A DNA stretch of 64,000 nucleotides from NCBI RefSeq assembly GCF_026619435.1, contig NZ_JAOVZQ010000001.1:7501-71500 (forward strand), written 5' to 3'. A model generated the notes under the pieces. It ran no database searches. It had not been told where the DNA came from and saw only the letters and a list, made by a program, of their open reading frames with translations. Shown piece after piece: positions 1 through 9,845 of this stretch. The position numbers and the translations under genes are program-made. The stretch's first letter is position 1. The number at the start of each line of letters is the position of its first letter. The stretch comes from Hoeflea ulvae. GTDB lineage: Bacteria > Pseudomonadota > Alphaproteobacteria > Rhizobiales > Rhizobiaceae.

Positions 1-1
1 T

Positions 2-1498
2 TCCGCCGGCGACACCGAAGCCGCCTCAAGCGTCAGGACCGGCGTCATCTATGGTGCCGAGGTTGATTCGGAAATCAGCCTGCGCTCCGTCGACTTCCCG
101 CTGGAAGCGCCGCCGCACCCCTTTGCCGCCTCAATGACGCTGGATGAGGCCGAAGAGACCGTGCGCACCAATGGTTCGGTGCTGACCGACGGCACGGTGC
201 AGCTGGCATCGCTCAATTATGTCGATCCGCGGCGCTTCGTCTCCAATCACCTCGAGCTCGATTTCAGCGCCAGTCTCAATGCAAGGGTGATTGCCGAAAA
301 TGTCTCGGTCGCCTCCTATGTGCCGACGGGGCTGGATCGGGTCGAATATATCGACGACATCATCCCGGTGCGCAAATCGGCGCATCTGTCCGACATTCTC
401 GACGGCGCCGGCTATTCCACCGAACAATATGACGCGGCCAAGGCCACCCTGGCGGGACATATCAAGATCGACAAGATCCCCGATCAGACGGTGATTCGCG
501 TCGGCGTCGAGCAGTCCGGTGAAAGCACGCGGGTGATCCGCATGAGCGTGTATCACAAGGCCAAGCATGTGATCACCGTCGCGCTCTCCGATCACAACGG
601 CTTCGTGCTCGGCAATGAGCCGCCGCCGACCCCCGCCGTCAGATCGGCCTTCGACGACACCGCGACACCGGTCGCCGCCGGGCGTGACCTGCCCAATATC
701 TATGACGGGATCTATCGCGCCGGTTTGTTCTACGGCATGTCCACCGACATGATCGGCCAGATCATCCGCATGCTGGCCAGCAATGTCGACTTCCAGTCCC
801 CGTTAAAGCCGACCGACACGCTGGAGGCATTCTTCTCGGTGACCGACGAGAGCGGTGCTGCGACCGAGGAGTCCGAGCTGCTGTTCGTCAATGCGAAATT
901 CGGCAGCAACACCGTCCGGCTTTACCGGTTCCAGCACCCCGAAGACAATTCGATCGACTATTATGACGAGGAAGGCCGCAGCGCCCAGCAATTCCTGCTG
1001 CGCAATCCGGTGCCCAACGGCAAGTTCCGCTCCGGATTCGGCATGCGCCGCCACCCGATCCTGAAATATTCCCGCATGCACACCGGCGTCGACTGGTCGG
1101 CGCCGCGCGGCACCCCGATCATTGCCGCCGGCAATGGCGTGGTCGAGAAGGCCGGCTGGGATTCGGGCGGCTACGGCCGGCAAACCATCATTCGTCACGC
1201 AAATGGCTATGTCTCGAGCTATTCGCACCAGAATTCGATCGCCAAGGGCATCAAACCCGGCGCCCGGGTGCGTCAGGGCCAGGTCATCGGCGCGGTCGGG
1301 TCAACCGGATTGTCCACCGGGCCGCATCTGCATTACGAGCTGATCGTCAATGGCAACAAGGTTGACGCCATGCGGATCAGGCTTCCGGACGGAAAATCGC
1401 TCAAGGACGAGGCCTATGTGATGTTCGCCCGCGAGCGCGACCGGATCAACACACTGCTCGGCATCGAGATGGCCAACAAGGAAATCGCCAGCCGCTGA
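2..1498 (+). CDS. M23 family metallopeptidase (LytM-type murein hydrolase), 5' end outside window
   Basis: The frame is open from base 2, and the first in-frame ATG at 134 falls inside protein-like sequence, so the gene starts before the window. The C-terminal part (about 1030-1400) is a Peptidase_M23 domain. Zinc ligands are visible as HTGVD (1081-1095) and HLH (1325-1333), with a YSH motif between them. Such enzymes cut peptide cross-links in peptidoglycan or act as amidase activators in the periplasm. With both ligand motifs present it is probably catalytic rather than a degenerate EnvC/NlpD-type activator. The long N-terminal region lacks a motif I recognise; rhizobial homologues are about 650 residues with an N-terminal membrane anchor, which would lie upstream. 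It converges on clpB. Confidence 0.9.
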   Translation, partial: SAGDTEAASSVRTGVIYGAEVDSEISLRSVDFPLEAPPHPFAASMTLDEAEETVRTNGSVLTDGTVQLASLNYVDPRRFVSNHLELDFSASLNARVIAENVSVASYVPTGLDRVEYIDDIIPVRKSAHLSDILDGAGYSTEQYDAAKATLAGHIKIDKIPDQTVIRVGVEQSGESTRVIRMSVYHKAKHVITVALSDHNGFVLGNEPPPTPAVRSAFDDTATPVAAGRDLPNIYDGIYRAGLFYGMSTDMIGQIIRMLASNVDFQSPLKPTDTLEAFFSVTDESGAATEESELLFVNAKFGSNTVRLYRFQHPEDNSIDYYDEEGRSAQQFLLRNPVPNGKFRSGFGMRRHPILKYSRMHTGVDWSAPRGTPIIAAGNGVVEKAGWDSGGYGRQTIIRHANGYVSSYSHQNSIAKGIKPGARVRQGQVIGAVGSTGLSTGPHLHYELIVNGNKVDAMRIRLPDGKSLKDEAYVMFARERDRINTLLGIEMANKEIASR

Positions 1499-1550
1499 GT
1501 GCAATCCGGGCCGCCCTTTGCACGGCATGGGCCGGCGGCGGCATTACCCT

Positions 1551-1588
1551 GGAATACAAAAAGGCGGGCCCGAAGACCCGCCTTTCCC
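1551..1588. terminator. Bidirectional terminator between the M23 peptidase and clpB
   Basis: A 9-bp stem (1560-1568 with 1577-1585) has an 8-nt loop. On the minus strand it is followed by a T-rich tail (complement of 1551-1562), which suits clpB. On the plus strand there is only a short TTT tail. It lies between two convergent stop codons. Confidence 0.8.
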
Positions 1589-1608
1589 TGCAGTGTAACA
1601 AGCCGGAT

Positions 1609-4236
1609 TTACGCGGCTTCGCCATGGACAGCGGCGTCATCGGCCGGCTTCTCGTCCGAAATCGAGAACACCAGCCGGTCAGAACCGGCACTAACCCGGA
1701 CCTGGGTGCCCTCGCCGACTTCACCGAGCAGGATCTTCTCGGCCAGCGGGTCCTGCACATATTTCTGCACAACCCGCTTGAGCGGACGCGCGCCATAGGC
1801 CGGGTCATAGCCCTTCTCGGCCAGCCAGTCGCGGGCCTCGTCGTCAAGCTTGACCTCGATCTTGCGGTCCACCAGCAGCTTGCCGAGGCGGCTGAGCTGG
1901 ATGTCGACAATGGCGCCCATTTCAGACCGGCGCAGCCGATGGAACAGGATGATCTCGTCGATCCGGTTGAGGAATTCCGGCCGGAACGCCGAGCGCACGA
2001 CGCCCATCACATCCTCGCGGGCCGCATCGGCATCCTGGTCGTCGCTCAGCGCTGCCAGATACTCCGATCCCAGATTGGAGGTCATCACGATCAGCGTGTT
2101 GCGGAAATCGACCGTACGCCCCTGACCATCGGTCAGCCGGCCGTCATCAAGCACCTGCAGCAGCACGTTGAAGACATCCGGATGCGCCTTTTCGATCTCG
2201 TCGAACAGGATCACCTGGTAAGGCCTGCGCCGCACCGCTTCGGTCAGCGCACCGCCTTCGTCATAGCCGACATAGCCCGGAGGCGCCCCGATCAGGCGCG
2301 AGACCGAATGCTTCTCCATATATTCGGACATGTCCATGCGGATCAGCGCGGTCTCGTCATCGAACAGGAATTCGGCCAGGGCCTTGGTCAGTTCGGTCTT
2401 GCCGACCCCGGTGGGTCCCAGGAAGATGAACGAGCCCATCGGACGATTGGGATCCTGCAGACCCGCACGCGCCCGCCGGACCGCCTTGGACACCGCCTGA
2501 ACCGCTTCGCCCTGGCCGACAACACGCTTGCCGATCTCGTCTTCCATCCTGAGCAGCTTGTCACGCTCGCCTTCCAGCATCCGGTCGACCGGAATGCCGG
2601 TCCAGCGCGAGACAATATGGGCGATATGATCCGGCGTCACGGTCTCCTCGACCATGCCGGCCGCATCGCCTTCGGCATGCGCTTCCGCTTCCTCGATCTG
2701 CCGCTCGAGCGCGGGGATCTCGGCATAGGCCAGTTCGCCGGCACGCTGATATTCGCCACTGCGCTGGGCGATGGCCAGATCGTTGCGGGCTTCCTCGAGC
2801 TTCAGCTTGAGATCGGCGGCGAGGCCGAGCTTGTGCTTCTCGGACTGCCAGCGCGCAGTCAGCGAATCGGACTTTTCCTCAATGTCGGACAGTTCCCGGT
2901 CGAGCCGGTCAAGCCGGTCCTTCGAGGCCTGGTCGGTTTCCTTCTTCAGCGCCTCGCGCTCGATCTTGAGCTGCATGATCCGGCGGTCGAGCTCATCGAG
3001 CTCTTCCGGCTTGGAATCGACCTGCATCCTCAGCCGCGCCGCCGATTCATCGACCAGGTCGATGGCCTTGTCGGGCAGGAACCGGTCGGTGATGTAACGG
3101 TTGGAAAGCACGGCCGCCGAGACCAGCGCCGAATCGCTGATTCGCACCTTGTGATGCTGCTCGTATTTTTCCTTGAGCCCGCGCAGGATCGAAATCGTGT
3201 CCTCGATCGTCGGCTCTTCCACCGTCACCGGCTGGAACCGGCGGGCAAGGGCCGCGTCCTTTTCCACATGCTTGCGATATTCATCAAGCGTGGTCGCGCC
3301 GACGCAGTGCAGCTCGCCGCGCGCAAGCGCCGGCTTGAGCAGGTTGGAGGCATCCATGGCGCCATCGGCCTTGCCGGCGCCGACCAGCGTGTGCATCTCG
3401 TCGATGAACAGGATGATCTCGCCATTGTCGGCCTGGATTTCCGACAGCACCGCCTTGAGCCGTTCCTCGAACTCGCCGCGATATTTCGCGCCGGCGATCA
3501 GGGAGCCCATGTCGAGCGCCATCAGACGCTTGTCCTTGAGCGATTCGGGCACGTCGCCATTGACGATCCGGAGCGCCAGGCCTTCGGCGATCGCGGTCTT
3601 GCCGACGCCGGGCTCGCCGATCAGCACCGGGTTGTTCTTGGTCCGGCGTGAGAGCACTTGGATGGTCCGGCGAATCTCGTCATCGCGACCGATCACCGGA
3701 TCGAGCTTGCCTTCGCGCGCGGCCTCGGTCAGGTCGCGGGCATATTTCTTCAGTGCATCGAAGCCCTGCTCGGCGCCGGCGCTGTCCGCGGTCCGGCCCT
3801 TGCGGATTTCGTTGATCGCCTGGTTGAGGGCCTGGGCCGTCAATCCGGCATTTGTCAGGATCTTCGAGGTTCCAGCCGAGGATTCGATCACCAGCGCCAG
3901 CAACAGCCGCTCGACCGTGACAAAGCTGTCGCCGGCCTTCTTGGCGGCCTCTTCGGCAGTGTCGAACACCTTGGCCACCGGCTGCGACAGATAGAGCTGG
4001 CCATTGCCGCCGGTGACTTTCGGCAGCTTCGCCAGTGCCGCCTCATTGGCAAGCCGCACATCGGCGGGCCGTCCGCCGGCACGCTCGATCAGCGATGACG
4101 CCATGCCCTGGTCATCATCCATCAGCACCTTGAGCAGATGCTCCGGCATGAATTGCTGGTGGCCGTCGGCCAGGGCCTTCGATTGCGCCGATTGAATGAA
4201 ACCGCGAACGCGTTCCGAGTATTTCTCAATGTTCAT
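1609..4236 (-). CDS. clpB: ATP-dependent chaperone ClpB
   Basis: ClpB is a hexameric AAA+ disaggregase that works with DnaK/DnaJ/GrpE to rescue aggregated proteins in the cytoplasm. The 875-residue length fits the family. An N-terminal Clp repeat domain is followed by NBD1 with Walker A GEPGVGKT (residues 207-214), a long charged coiled-coil middle domain, then NBD2 with GPTGVGKT and the VGYDEGG pore loop. I start at the ATG at 4236 because GGAG lies 8 nt before it; the TTG at 4248 has no such site. A sigma-32-like promoter precedes it and a strong hairpin follows. It is separated by a terminator from the DUF4167 gene upstream, so it is probably its own heat-inducible unit. Confidence 0.98.
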   Translation of the reverse strand: MNIEKYSERVRGFIQSAQSKALADGHQQFMPEHLLKVLMDDDQGMASSLIERAGGRPADVRLANEAALAKLPKVTGGNGQLYLSQPVAKVFDTAEEAAKKAGDSFVTVERLLLALVIESSAGTSKILTNAGLTAQALNQAINEIRKGRTADSAGAEQGFDALKKYARDLTEAAREGKLDPVIGRDDEIRRTIQVLSRRTKNNPVLIGEPGVGKTAIAEGLALRIVNGDVPESLKDKRLMALDMGSLIAGAKYRGEFEERLKAVLSEIQADNGEIILFIDEMHTLVGAGKADGAMDASNLLKPALARGELHCVGATTLDEYRKHVEKDAALARRFQPVTVEEPTIEDTISILRGLKEKYEQHHKVRISDSALVSAAVLSNRYITDRFLPDKAIDLVDESAARLRMQVDSKPEELDELDRRIMQLKIEREALKKETDQASKDRLDRLDRELSDIEEKSDSLTARWQSEKHKLGLAADLKLKLEEARNDLAIAQRSGEYQRAGELAYAEIPALERQIEEAEAHAEGDAAGMVEETVTPDHIAHIVSRWTGIPVDRMLEGERDKLLRMEDEIGKRVVGQGEAVQAVSKAVRRARAGLQDPNRPMGSFIFLGPTGVGKTELTKALAEFLFDDETALIRMDMSEYMEKHSVSRLIGAPPGYVGYDEGGALTEAVRRRPYQVILFDEIEKAHPDVFNVLLQVLDDGRLTDGQGRTVDFRNTLIVMTSNLGSEYLAALSDDQDADAAREDVMGVVRSAFRPEFLNRIDEIILFHRLRRSEMGAIVDIQLSRLGKLLVDRKIEVKLDDEARDWLAEKGYDPAYGARPLKRVVQKYVQDPLAEKILLGEVGEGTQVRVSAGSDRLVFSISDEKPADDAAVHGEAA

Positions 4237-4330
4237 GAATATCTCCAATTCATGTCACGCCCGCTGTTTTCGGCACGTGACAGTCGCCAGGAAAGGCCCC
4301 CGATAGCGGCGAGCCCGATTGATATTTCAA

Positions 4331-4359
4331 ATATGGGGATTCATATGCGTGTTAAAAAG
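4331..4359 (-). promoter_or_regulatory. Candidate RpoH (sigma-32) promoter of clpB
   Basis: On the minus strand, CCCCATAT (complement of 4331-4338) matches the sigma-32 -10 consensus CCCCATNT. It lies 13 nt after CTTTTTAA (complement of 4352-4359), a partial match to CTTGAAA. Placement about 95 nt before the clpB start and the known heat control of clpB support it. The -35 match is weak. Confidence 0.5.
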
Positions 4360-4370
4360 TATCTTTGAGC

Positions 4371-4401
4371 AATAAAAAACCCCGGTTGCTGGCAACCGGG
4401 G
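4371..4401 (-). terminator. Rho-independent terminator after the DUF4167 gene
   Basis: A perfect 10-bp GC-rich stem (4380-4389 with 4392-4401) with a 2-nt loop is followed on the minus strand by six T residues then ATT. It begins 27 nt after the restored DUF4167 stop codon. Confidence 0.9.
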
Positions 4402-4428
4402 TCTGATCATGCGTCTGGCAAGGGATGC

Positions 4429-5207
4429 TTACTCTGCAGCTTCGGGTTCTACTGCCGCAGGCGCAGCACCGGCCGATGGCGCAGCCTCCGCACCATCTTC
4501 GACGCGAACCCGCTTGGGCCGTCCGCGACGGCGCGGTGCCGGACGTGGGGCATCCGATTCAGGGTTTCCTGACCGATCGCCACTTCCGCCGGCACGCCTT
4601 CGATCACCGGCTGCGGTGCGTCGGCATCATAGACAGGCTTCGGCTGCGGCGCGGCGCGCGGCGCGCGGGGCTCCTGCCGTTCGCTGCGTTCGCCACGGTC
4701 CGGGCGGTCGCTGCGATCGCCGCGGTCCTGGCGTTCGCCACGATCCGGACGCGGCTGCCGCTCGGAGCGGGCCGGCTGCTCGGAACGCGACTGCTGCTGG
4801 TCGCGGTCGCTGCGCTGATCCTGGCTGTTGCCGTCATTGTCGTCATCTGAATCGCGGTCATCATCGTCCTGATCCTGCGAATCGCGCGCTTGCGACCCGG
4901 TGTCATCGCGCTGAAACCGTTCCTGCATCTGGGCCTGGGCCGTCAGGATGATCCGGTTGTAATGCTCGGCATGCTGCAAATAATTCTCGGCCATGACGCG
5001 GTCACCGGAACTTTGCGCATCGCGCGCAAGGTTCATGTATTTCTCGGCCACGTGCTGGGCGGTGCCTCGGATCTTCACATCGGGACCGGAGCTGTCATAG
5101 GAGCGCGACAGCGGATTCTGGCCCTTGCGATTGTTACCGCCTCCGCCATTGTTGTTATTGCTTCCGCTACGTCCGCGACCGCGCTTGTTTTGCTGTCCTG
5201 GCCTCAT
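4429..5207 (-). CDS. DUF4167 domain-containing protein, apparent -1 frameshift near its C-terminus
   Basis: The N-terminus (MRPGQQNKRGRGRSG) and the following segment around KIRGTAQHVAEKYMNLARDA are the DUF4167 domain typical of Rhizobiales. A long Asp/Arg/Gln/Ser-rich disordered region with GERSDR-type repeats follows. Function is unknown; the basic, RNA-binding-like composition and position after prfA-prmC suggest a role near translation, but that is inference. As read, the frame ends at 4449 with an unusual tail. One missing base at the CCC run near 4562-4565 would restore the tail ESDAPRPAPRRRGRPKRVRV and a stop at 4429, just before the terminator. AGGTGA lies 8 nt before the ATG at 5207. 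Confidence 0.85.
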
Positions 5208-5366
5208 TCGATAGTCACCTGGTTGTGTTCCTGAAAAATCTGTTGGGCGCCTTTGCCGAAAAACCCGGCTCGCAAGTTGCGCCGCGACATAGGATCGTCC
5301 ACCGATCCCGTCACTGTTATGGGTTCAAATGCAGATACCCGCGCCAGAGGCTGTCCTGCGAACCTG

Positions 5367-5381
5367 CCGCCAATTTGGCGG
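5367..5381. repeat. 15-bp palindrome in the 5208-5495 intergenic region
   Basis: CCGCCAA and TTGGCGG flank a single central T. It lies about 160 nt upstream of the DUF4167 start. There is no T tract, so it is more likely an operator or mRNA structure than a terminator. I see no gene in the remaining 288 bp between prmC and DUF4167. Confidence 0.4.
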
Positions 5382-5495
5382 GTCCCGGGAACCGAGCCAC
5401 GTCGGATCGAATCTGTTTCAAGACTTGCTATCCAGCGCTGACCGGGAAACTAGCCATGTTTGTCAGCAATTCCAAGCCTTTTCTTGCCTGTTCCG

Positions 5496-6416
5496 TCAAA
5501 AGTCGGTGCTGGTGATTTTTGAGGGGCCGGATAATTTGAAACAAAGCACCCTCTCGACCCCGCCCAGATCGGCAAAAACGCCGCTCCGTTCAAAGCCGGC
5601 CTCAATGAAAAGTGCGCTGACCTCGTCTTTCTGGCCGATTCCGATTTCCAGCGCCACCTCGCCGGCACTCTCAAGCCGATCCGCCGCCTGCGCTGCGATG
5701 ATGCGGTAGGCCGCGAGTCCATCGGCGCCTCCGTCCAGAGCCAGCTCCGGATCATGCTCCCTCACCTCGCGCGAGAGCCCGGCCAGATCGGCGGTCGGGA
5801 TATAGGGCGGGTTGGAGACGATCAGGTCAAACCGCTCCTTGAGACCCGAAAGCCAGTCACCCGTTTTTGCCCTGTAGCGGTCCGAAAGCCCGAGCCGGCG
5901 GGCATTCTCGCTGGCGGTCGTAACCGCCTCCTCCGACAGATCGATGCCCAGGCACTGCGCATCCGGACATTCCGCGAGCAGCGCAAGGCCGATTGCGCCG
6001 GTGCCGATGCCGAGATCGGCAATCCTGCAATGGCCCCTTGCCGCGCAGGTCGCCTGCACAAAGTCGAGAACGGCGTCGACCAGGCACTCGGTGTCGGGGC
6101 GCGGCTCCAGCGTGGCGGAGGAAAGTTCGAGCTTGAGGCCGTAGAAATCCCTCGCGCCGAGAATGCGGTGCACCGGCATGCCGTTGAGCCGGTCAAACGC
6201 CGCCTGCGCCAGCCGCTCGCCGAGGCCGGTGGCCAGCGGCGCATCACCACCGGTCACCAGACGGTGCGCTTCAAGTCCGACAATGCCGGCGGTCAACAGC
6301 CGCGCATCGAGATCGGCCGTTTCGAGACAGGCCGCACGAAATGCCGAGCGCAGAACGATCCAGGCTTCGCCAATGGTCTGCGCGCCGGAGAGATCAGGCC
6401 TGATCATGGCCGCCAA
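5496..6416 (-). CDS. prmC: Peptide chain release factor N5-glutamine methyltransferase
   Basis: PrmC methylates the glutamine of the GGQ motif in release factors RF1 and RF2, raising termination efficiency. The 306-residue protein has the small N-terminal helical domain, the SAM site DLGIGTG (134-140) and the family catalytic motif NPPY (202-205). It overlaps the end of prfA by about 20 bases, so enzyme and substrate are translationally coupled. An internal ATG three codons in (MIRP) is an alternative start. The pairing with prfA is standard in bacteria. Confidence 0.97.
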   Translation of the reverse strand: MAAMIRPDLSGAQTIGEAWIVLRSAFRAACLETADLDARLLTAGIVGLEAHRLVTGGDAPLATGLGERLAQAAFDRLNGMPVHRILGARDFYGLKLELSSATLEPRPDTECLVDAVLDFVQATCAARGHCRIADLGIGTGAIGLALLAECPDAQCLGIDLSEEAVTTASENARRLGLSDRYRAKTGDWLSGLKERFDLIVSNPPYIPTADLAGLSREVREHDPELALDGGADGLAAYRIIAAQAADRLESAGEVALEIGIGQKDEVSALFIEAGFERSGVFADLGGVERVLCFKLSGPSKITSTDF

Positions 6417-7479
6417 GTGTCGCCAGCTGCCCGGCCTGATGGTCGGAAATCAGGGCATCGACGATCTCGTCGATCTCGCCCATCATCATCCGGTCAAGCT
6501 TGTAGAGTGTCAGGTTGATGCGGTGATCGGTGACACGGCCCTGCGGAAAATTATAGGTGCGGATCCGTTCCGACCGGTCGCCTGAACCAACCTGGCTCCG
6601 CCGCGATTGCGAGCGTTCGTCATCCGCCCTTTGCCGCTCGAGATCATAGAGCCTGGCGCGCAGCACCTGCATCGCCCGGGCGCGGTTCTGATGCTGCGAT
6701 TTTTCCGACGACGTCACCACCAGGCCGGTCGGCAGATGGGTGATGCGCACCGCCGAATCGGTGGTATTGACGTGCTGCCCGCCGGCGCCCGACGCACGCA
6801 TCGTGTCGATGCGGATATCATCCGGCCGGATTTCGATGTCGATGTCTTCGGCTTCGGGCAGCACCGCCACGGTCGCCGCCGAAGTGTGAATGCGGCCGCC
6901 GGATTCGGTTTCGGGAACCCGTTGCACCCGGTGCACGCCGGATTCGAATTTCAGCCGCGCGAACACGCCCTTGCCCGTCACCGTCGCGATGATTTCCTTG
7001 TAGCCGCCGGCTTCGCCCTCGCTGGCCGACAGCACCTCCACCCGCCAGCCGCGCGAGGAAGCATAGCGCTCATACATGCGGAACAGATCGCCCGCGAACA
7101 GGGCGGCTTCGGAGCCGCCGGTGCCGGCACGGATTTCGACGATGGCGCTGCGTTCGTCCGCAGCGTCCTTGGGCAGCAGCATGATCTCGATCCGCTGTTC
7201 CAGCGCCTCGATCTTGTCCCTGACCGTGTGCAGCTCGGCATCGGCCAGGTCGCGCATTTCGCGGTCGCTCGACCGGTCGGCAAGCATGGCTTCGAGATCA
7301 GCCTGTTCGGCTTTCGCCCGGTCAAGCTCGCGAATGCCCTCGACCAGCGGCTGCAGCTCGGAATATTCGGTGGCGAGCTTCACATAGGCATCCGCATCCG
7401 GCCCTGCGGACATGCGGGCTTCGATCTCGCCGAAGCGGCGGTCGAGTTCGCGTATTTTCTGGGTCGGCAATCGTGCCAT
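6394..7479 (-). CDS. prfA: Peptide chain release factor 1
   Basis: RF1 reads UAA and UAG stop codons and triggers peptidyl-tRNA hydrolysis in the ribosomal A site. At 361 residues it has family length. The codon-reading tripeptide of PxT type is PET (189-191), and the catalytic GGQ loop is at 233-235 within [10 protein letters not shown]. The C-terminal [16 protein letters not shown] segment is typical. It lies 9 bp after ptsP and overlaps prmC, forming one minus-strand operon ptsP-prfA-prmC. Confidence 0.98.
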   Translation of the reverse strand: MARLPTQKIRELDRRFGEIEARMSAGPDADAYVKLATEYSELQPLVEGIRELDRAKAEQADLEAMLADRSSDREMRDLADAELHTVRDKIEALEQRIEIMLLPKDAADERSAIVEIRAGTGGSEAALFAGDLFRMYERYASSRGWRVEVLSASEGEAGGYKEIIATVTGKGVFARLKFESGVHRVQRVPETESGGRIHTSAATVAVLPEAEDIDIEIRPDDIRIDTMRASGAGGQHVNTTDSAVRITHLPTGLVVTSSEKSQHQNRARAMQVLRARLYDLERQRADDERSQSRRSQVGSGDRSERIRTYNFPQGRVTDHRINLTLYKLDRMMMGEIDEIVDALISDHQAGQLATLGGHDQA

Positions 7480-7488
7480 TGTCGTTTC

Positions 7489-9750
7489 CTAAAGGCTCAC
7501 GCCGTTGGCGTCTGCAAAGTCCATCAGGAACTCGCGCACTGTCTTCTCACTCTGGGTATTGGCAATGGCCGGCAACAGCCCCTCTTCAAGCTTGGCCAGA
7601 TCGAGCGACAGCAACATCGATTTCACCGGGCCGATGGCGGCCGGCGACATCGATATGTTCCTGAAGCCGATGCCCAGCAAGGCCATCGCCGTCAGCGGCT
7701 TGCCGGCAATCTCGCCGCACAGCGTCAGCGACGTGCCGGCCTTGTCGGCGGCCACCACGATCTGCCGCAAGACCCGCAGAAAAGGCTGCCCCAGCGTGTC
7801 GAACCGGTCGGCAACACGGGAATTGCCCCGGTCCACCGCCATCACGAACTGGAACAGGTCGTTGGAGCCGACCGAGACAAAATCCACCTCGGCCATCAAT
7901 TCATCGAGCTGCCACATCAGGCTGGGCACTTCCAGCATCGCGCCGAACTGCAGGCTGCGCGGCAATTGGTGCCCGAACCGGGAAAGATGCCGAACCTCCT
8001 TGTTGAGCAATTCGCGCGCCAGCCTGAGCTCGTTGACCTCGGTGACCATCGGCAACATCAGCTTCAGCTCGGTGCCCGCCGCAGCTTTCAGCAATGCCCT
8101 GAGCTGGGTGCGCAACAGGCCGGGCCGGTCCAGCGACAGCCGGATGGCGCGCCATCCCAGCGCCGGATTTTCCTCCTCCGCCGAGCGGAAATAGGACACC
8201 ACCTTGTCGCCGCCGATGTCGAGCGTCCGGAAGGTGACCGGCCGCCCCTCGGCTTGCCGCAGCACGCTGCGATAGAGATTTTCCTGCTCGTCGACCTTGG
8301 GCATGGTCGAGGCGATCATGAATTGCAGTTCGGTGCGGAACAGGCCGATGCCGCTGGCGCCCGATTCGCTCAGTTGCGGCAGATCCACCAGCAGTCCGGC
8401 ATTCATCAGCAGCGTGATGTCCTGGCCGTCGCGGGTCCGCGGCTCGACGTCACGCAAGGCGCGGAACTGCTCCTGCCGCTTGGCGCGAAACCGCACCTTG
8501 TCGGCATAGGCGCTTTCCACCTCGGAGATCGGGCGCAGGTGAACGACGCCGTCCTCGCCGTCGACGATGATCGGATCGCGGTTTTCCGCCAGCGACGCGA
8601 TGCCGATGACCTGGCCGACGACCGGGATGCCCATCGCACGCGCGACAATCACCACATGGCTGGTCACGGCCCCGTCCTCGAGGACCAGACCGCGAATCGC
8701 CTCGCGCGGATAATCGAGCAGCTCCGCTGCACCCATGGCGCGGGCCACGATGATCGCATCCTGCGGCAATCCCTCGCCGCCGGGCACGAATCCGGTCAGC
8801 TGCCGCAGCAGCCGGTTGGCCAGATCGTCGAAATCATGCAGCCGTTCCCGCAGATAGGGATCGGTCATGTGGATCATGCGGGCGCGGGTGTCGCTCTGCA
8901 CCTTCTCAACTGCAGCTTCACAGGTAAGGCCGTTGCGGATGGCTTCTTCGAGCTTTCTCACCCAGCCGCGATCATGGGCAAACATCCGGTAGGCCTCGAG
9001 CACGGCGCGGTGTTCGCCTTCCATCGACACGTCACGCCGCGACAGCATGTCGTCGATGGAGATCCGCAGCGATCCCAGCGCCTCTTCAAGCCGCGCCAGC
9101 TCGGCGTCCAGATCGTCGTTGAGCAGCTCCGTCACCACGATTCGCGGTTCATGCAGGATAACGTGACCCAGGCCGATGCCGTCACCATAGGCATCGCCTT
9201 CGATCGTCACCGGACGGCTCAGATCCAGTTCCAGCCCGGCCCGGGTGATCTGCTTGAGCTCACCGGTGGCGATCATCTCGGCCAGAACCATCGACGTGGT
9301 TTCCAGCGCCTCGACTTCGTCCTCGCGATACTTGCGGTGGGCCTTGTTCTGGACCACCAGGACCCCCAGCGACCGCCCGGCCCTGAGAATCGGCACGCCC
9401 ATGAAGGAGTTGTAAATTTCCTCGCCGGTTTCCGGCAGAAAGGTAAAGGCGGGATGGGATCTTGCGTCGGACAGATTGAGCGAGCGCGCGCTGGCCGCGA
9501 TGGTGCCGACCAGGCCCTGCCCCATTTTCAGCTGGGCCAGGTGAACCGCGTTCTTGTTGAGACCTTCGGTGGCAAACAGTTCCAGTGCCCCATCGGCGCG
9601 CAGCACGTAAAACGAGCACACTTCGGCAACCATGTTGGCCGCAATCTGGCGGACGATCTGGTCAAGGCGCTCCTGCGGCTCAAGGGGCTCCGCCATCAAT
9701 TCGCGCAGCCGCCTGAGAAGGACGCGCGGACCCGCTGAAAGGTCTCTCAT
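7489..9750 (-). CDS. ptsP: Phosphoenolpyruvate-protein phosphotransferase PtsP (EI-Ntr)
   Basis: This is the first enzyme of the nitrogen phosphotransferase relay; it takes phosphate from PEP and passes it to NPr. The 753-residue protein has an N-terminal GAF domain (about 20-160), then the PTS enzyme I N-domain, the phosphohistidine swivel segment (GAVTSHVVIVARAMG) and a C-terminal PEP-utilising TIM barrel (FRTELQFM, then GSNDLFQF). The GAF domain separates EI-Ntr from sugar EI; in proteobacteria it senses glutamine. It lies between lysC and prfA, the usual rhizobial order. A gap of 95 bp to lysC leaves room for its own promoter. Confidence 0.97.
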   Translation of the reverse strand: MRDLSAGPRVLLRRLRELMAEPLEPQERLDQIVRQIAANMVAEVCSFYVLRADGALELFATEGLNKNAVHLAQLKMGQGLVGTIAASARSLNLSDARSHPAFTFLPETGEEIYNSFMGVPILRAGRSLGVLVVQNKAHRKYREDEVEALETTSMVLAEMIATGELKQITRAGLELDLSRPVTIEGDAYGDGIGLGHVILHEPRIVVTELLNDDLDAELARLEEALGSLRISIDDMLSRRDVSMEGEHRAVLEAYRMFAHDRGWVRKLEEAIRNGLTCEAAVEKVQSDTRARMIHMTDPYLRERLHDFDDLANRLLRQLTGFVPGGEGLPQDAIIVARAMGAAELLDYPREAIRGLVLEDGAVTSHVVIVARAMGIPVVGQVIGIASLAENRDPIIVDGEDGVVHLRPISEVESAYADKVRFRAKRQEQFRALRDVEPRTRDGQDITLLMNAGLLVDLPQLSESGASGIGLFRTELQFMIASTMPKVDEQENLYRSVLRQAEGRPVTFRTLDIGGDKVVSYFRSAEEENPALGWRAIRLSLDRPGLLRTQLRALLKAAAGTELKLMLPMVTEVNELRLARELLNKEVRHLSRFGHQLPRSLQFGAMLEVPSLMWQLDELMAEVDFVSVGSNDLFQFVMAVDRGNSRVADRFDTLGQPFLRVLRQIVVAADKAGTSLTLCGEIAGKPLTAMALLGIGFRNISMSPAAIGPVKSMLLSLDLAKLEEGLLPAIANTQSEKTVREFLMDFADANGVSL

Positions 9751-9845
9751 CGCGCTTCATTCTCCCAATTGGTGTAGACCTTCCAGAATTTCTCCTGGCC
9801 GGTTCAAATATTCGGCTTAGGCCGGTTTTGTCTTGTCCCGTTGGG

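Noticed and set aside
1624..3651. Long plus-strand open frame (675 codons) opposite clpB
   Set aside because: It lies wholly antisense to an intact ClpB, has Gln/His/Arg-rich composition typical of a shadow frame in GC-rich DNA, and shows no domain.
4600..4800. Imperfect repeats resembling a CRISPR-like array
   Set aside because: They are coding repeats (GERSDR-type) in the disordered region of the DUF4167 protein, with no unique spacers.
6607..9738. 1043-codon plus-strand open frame opposite prfA and ptsP
   Set aside because: It spans two well-supported opposite-strand genes and their junction, and the translation is low-complexity His/Arg/Gln-rich.
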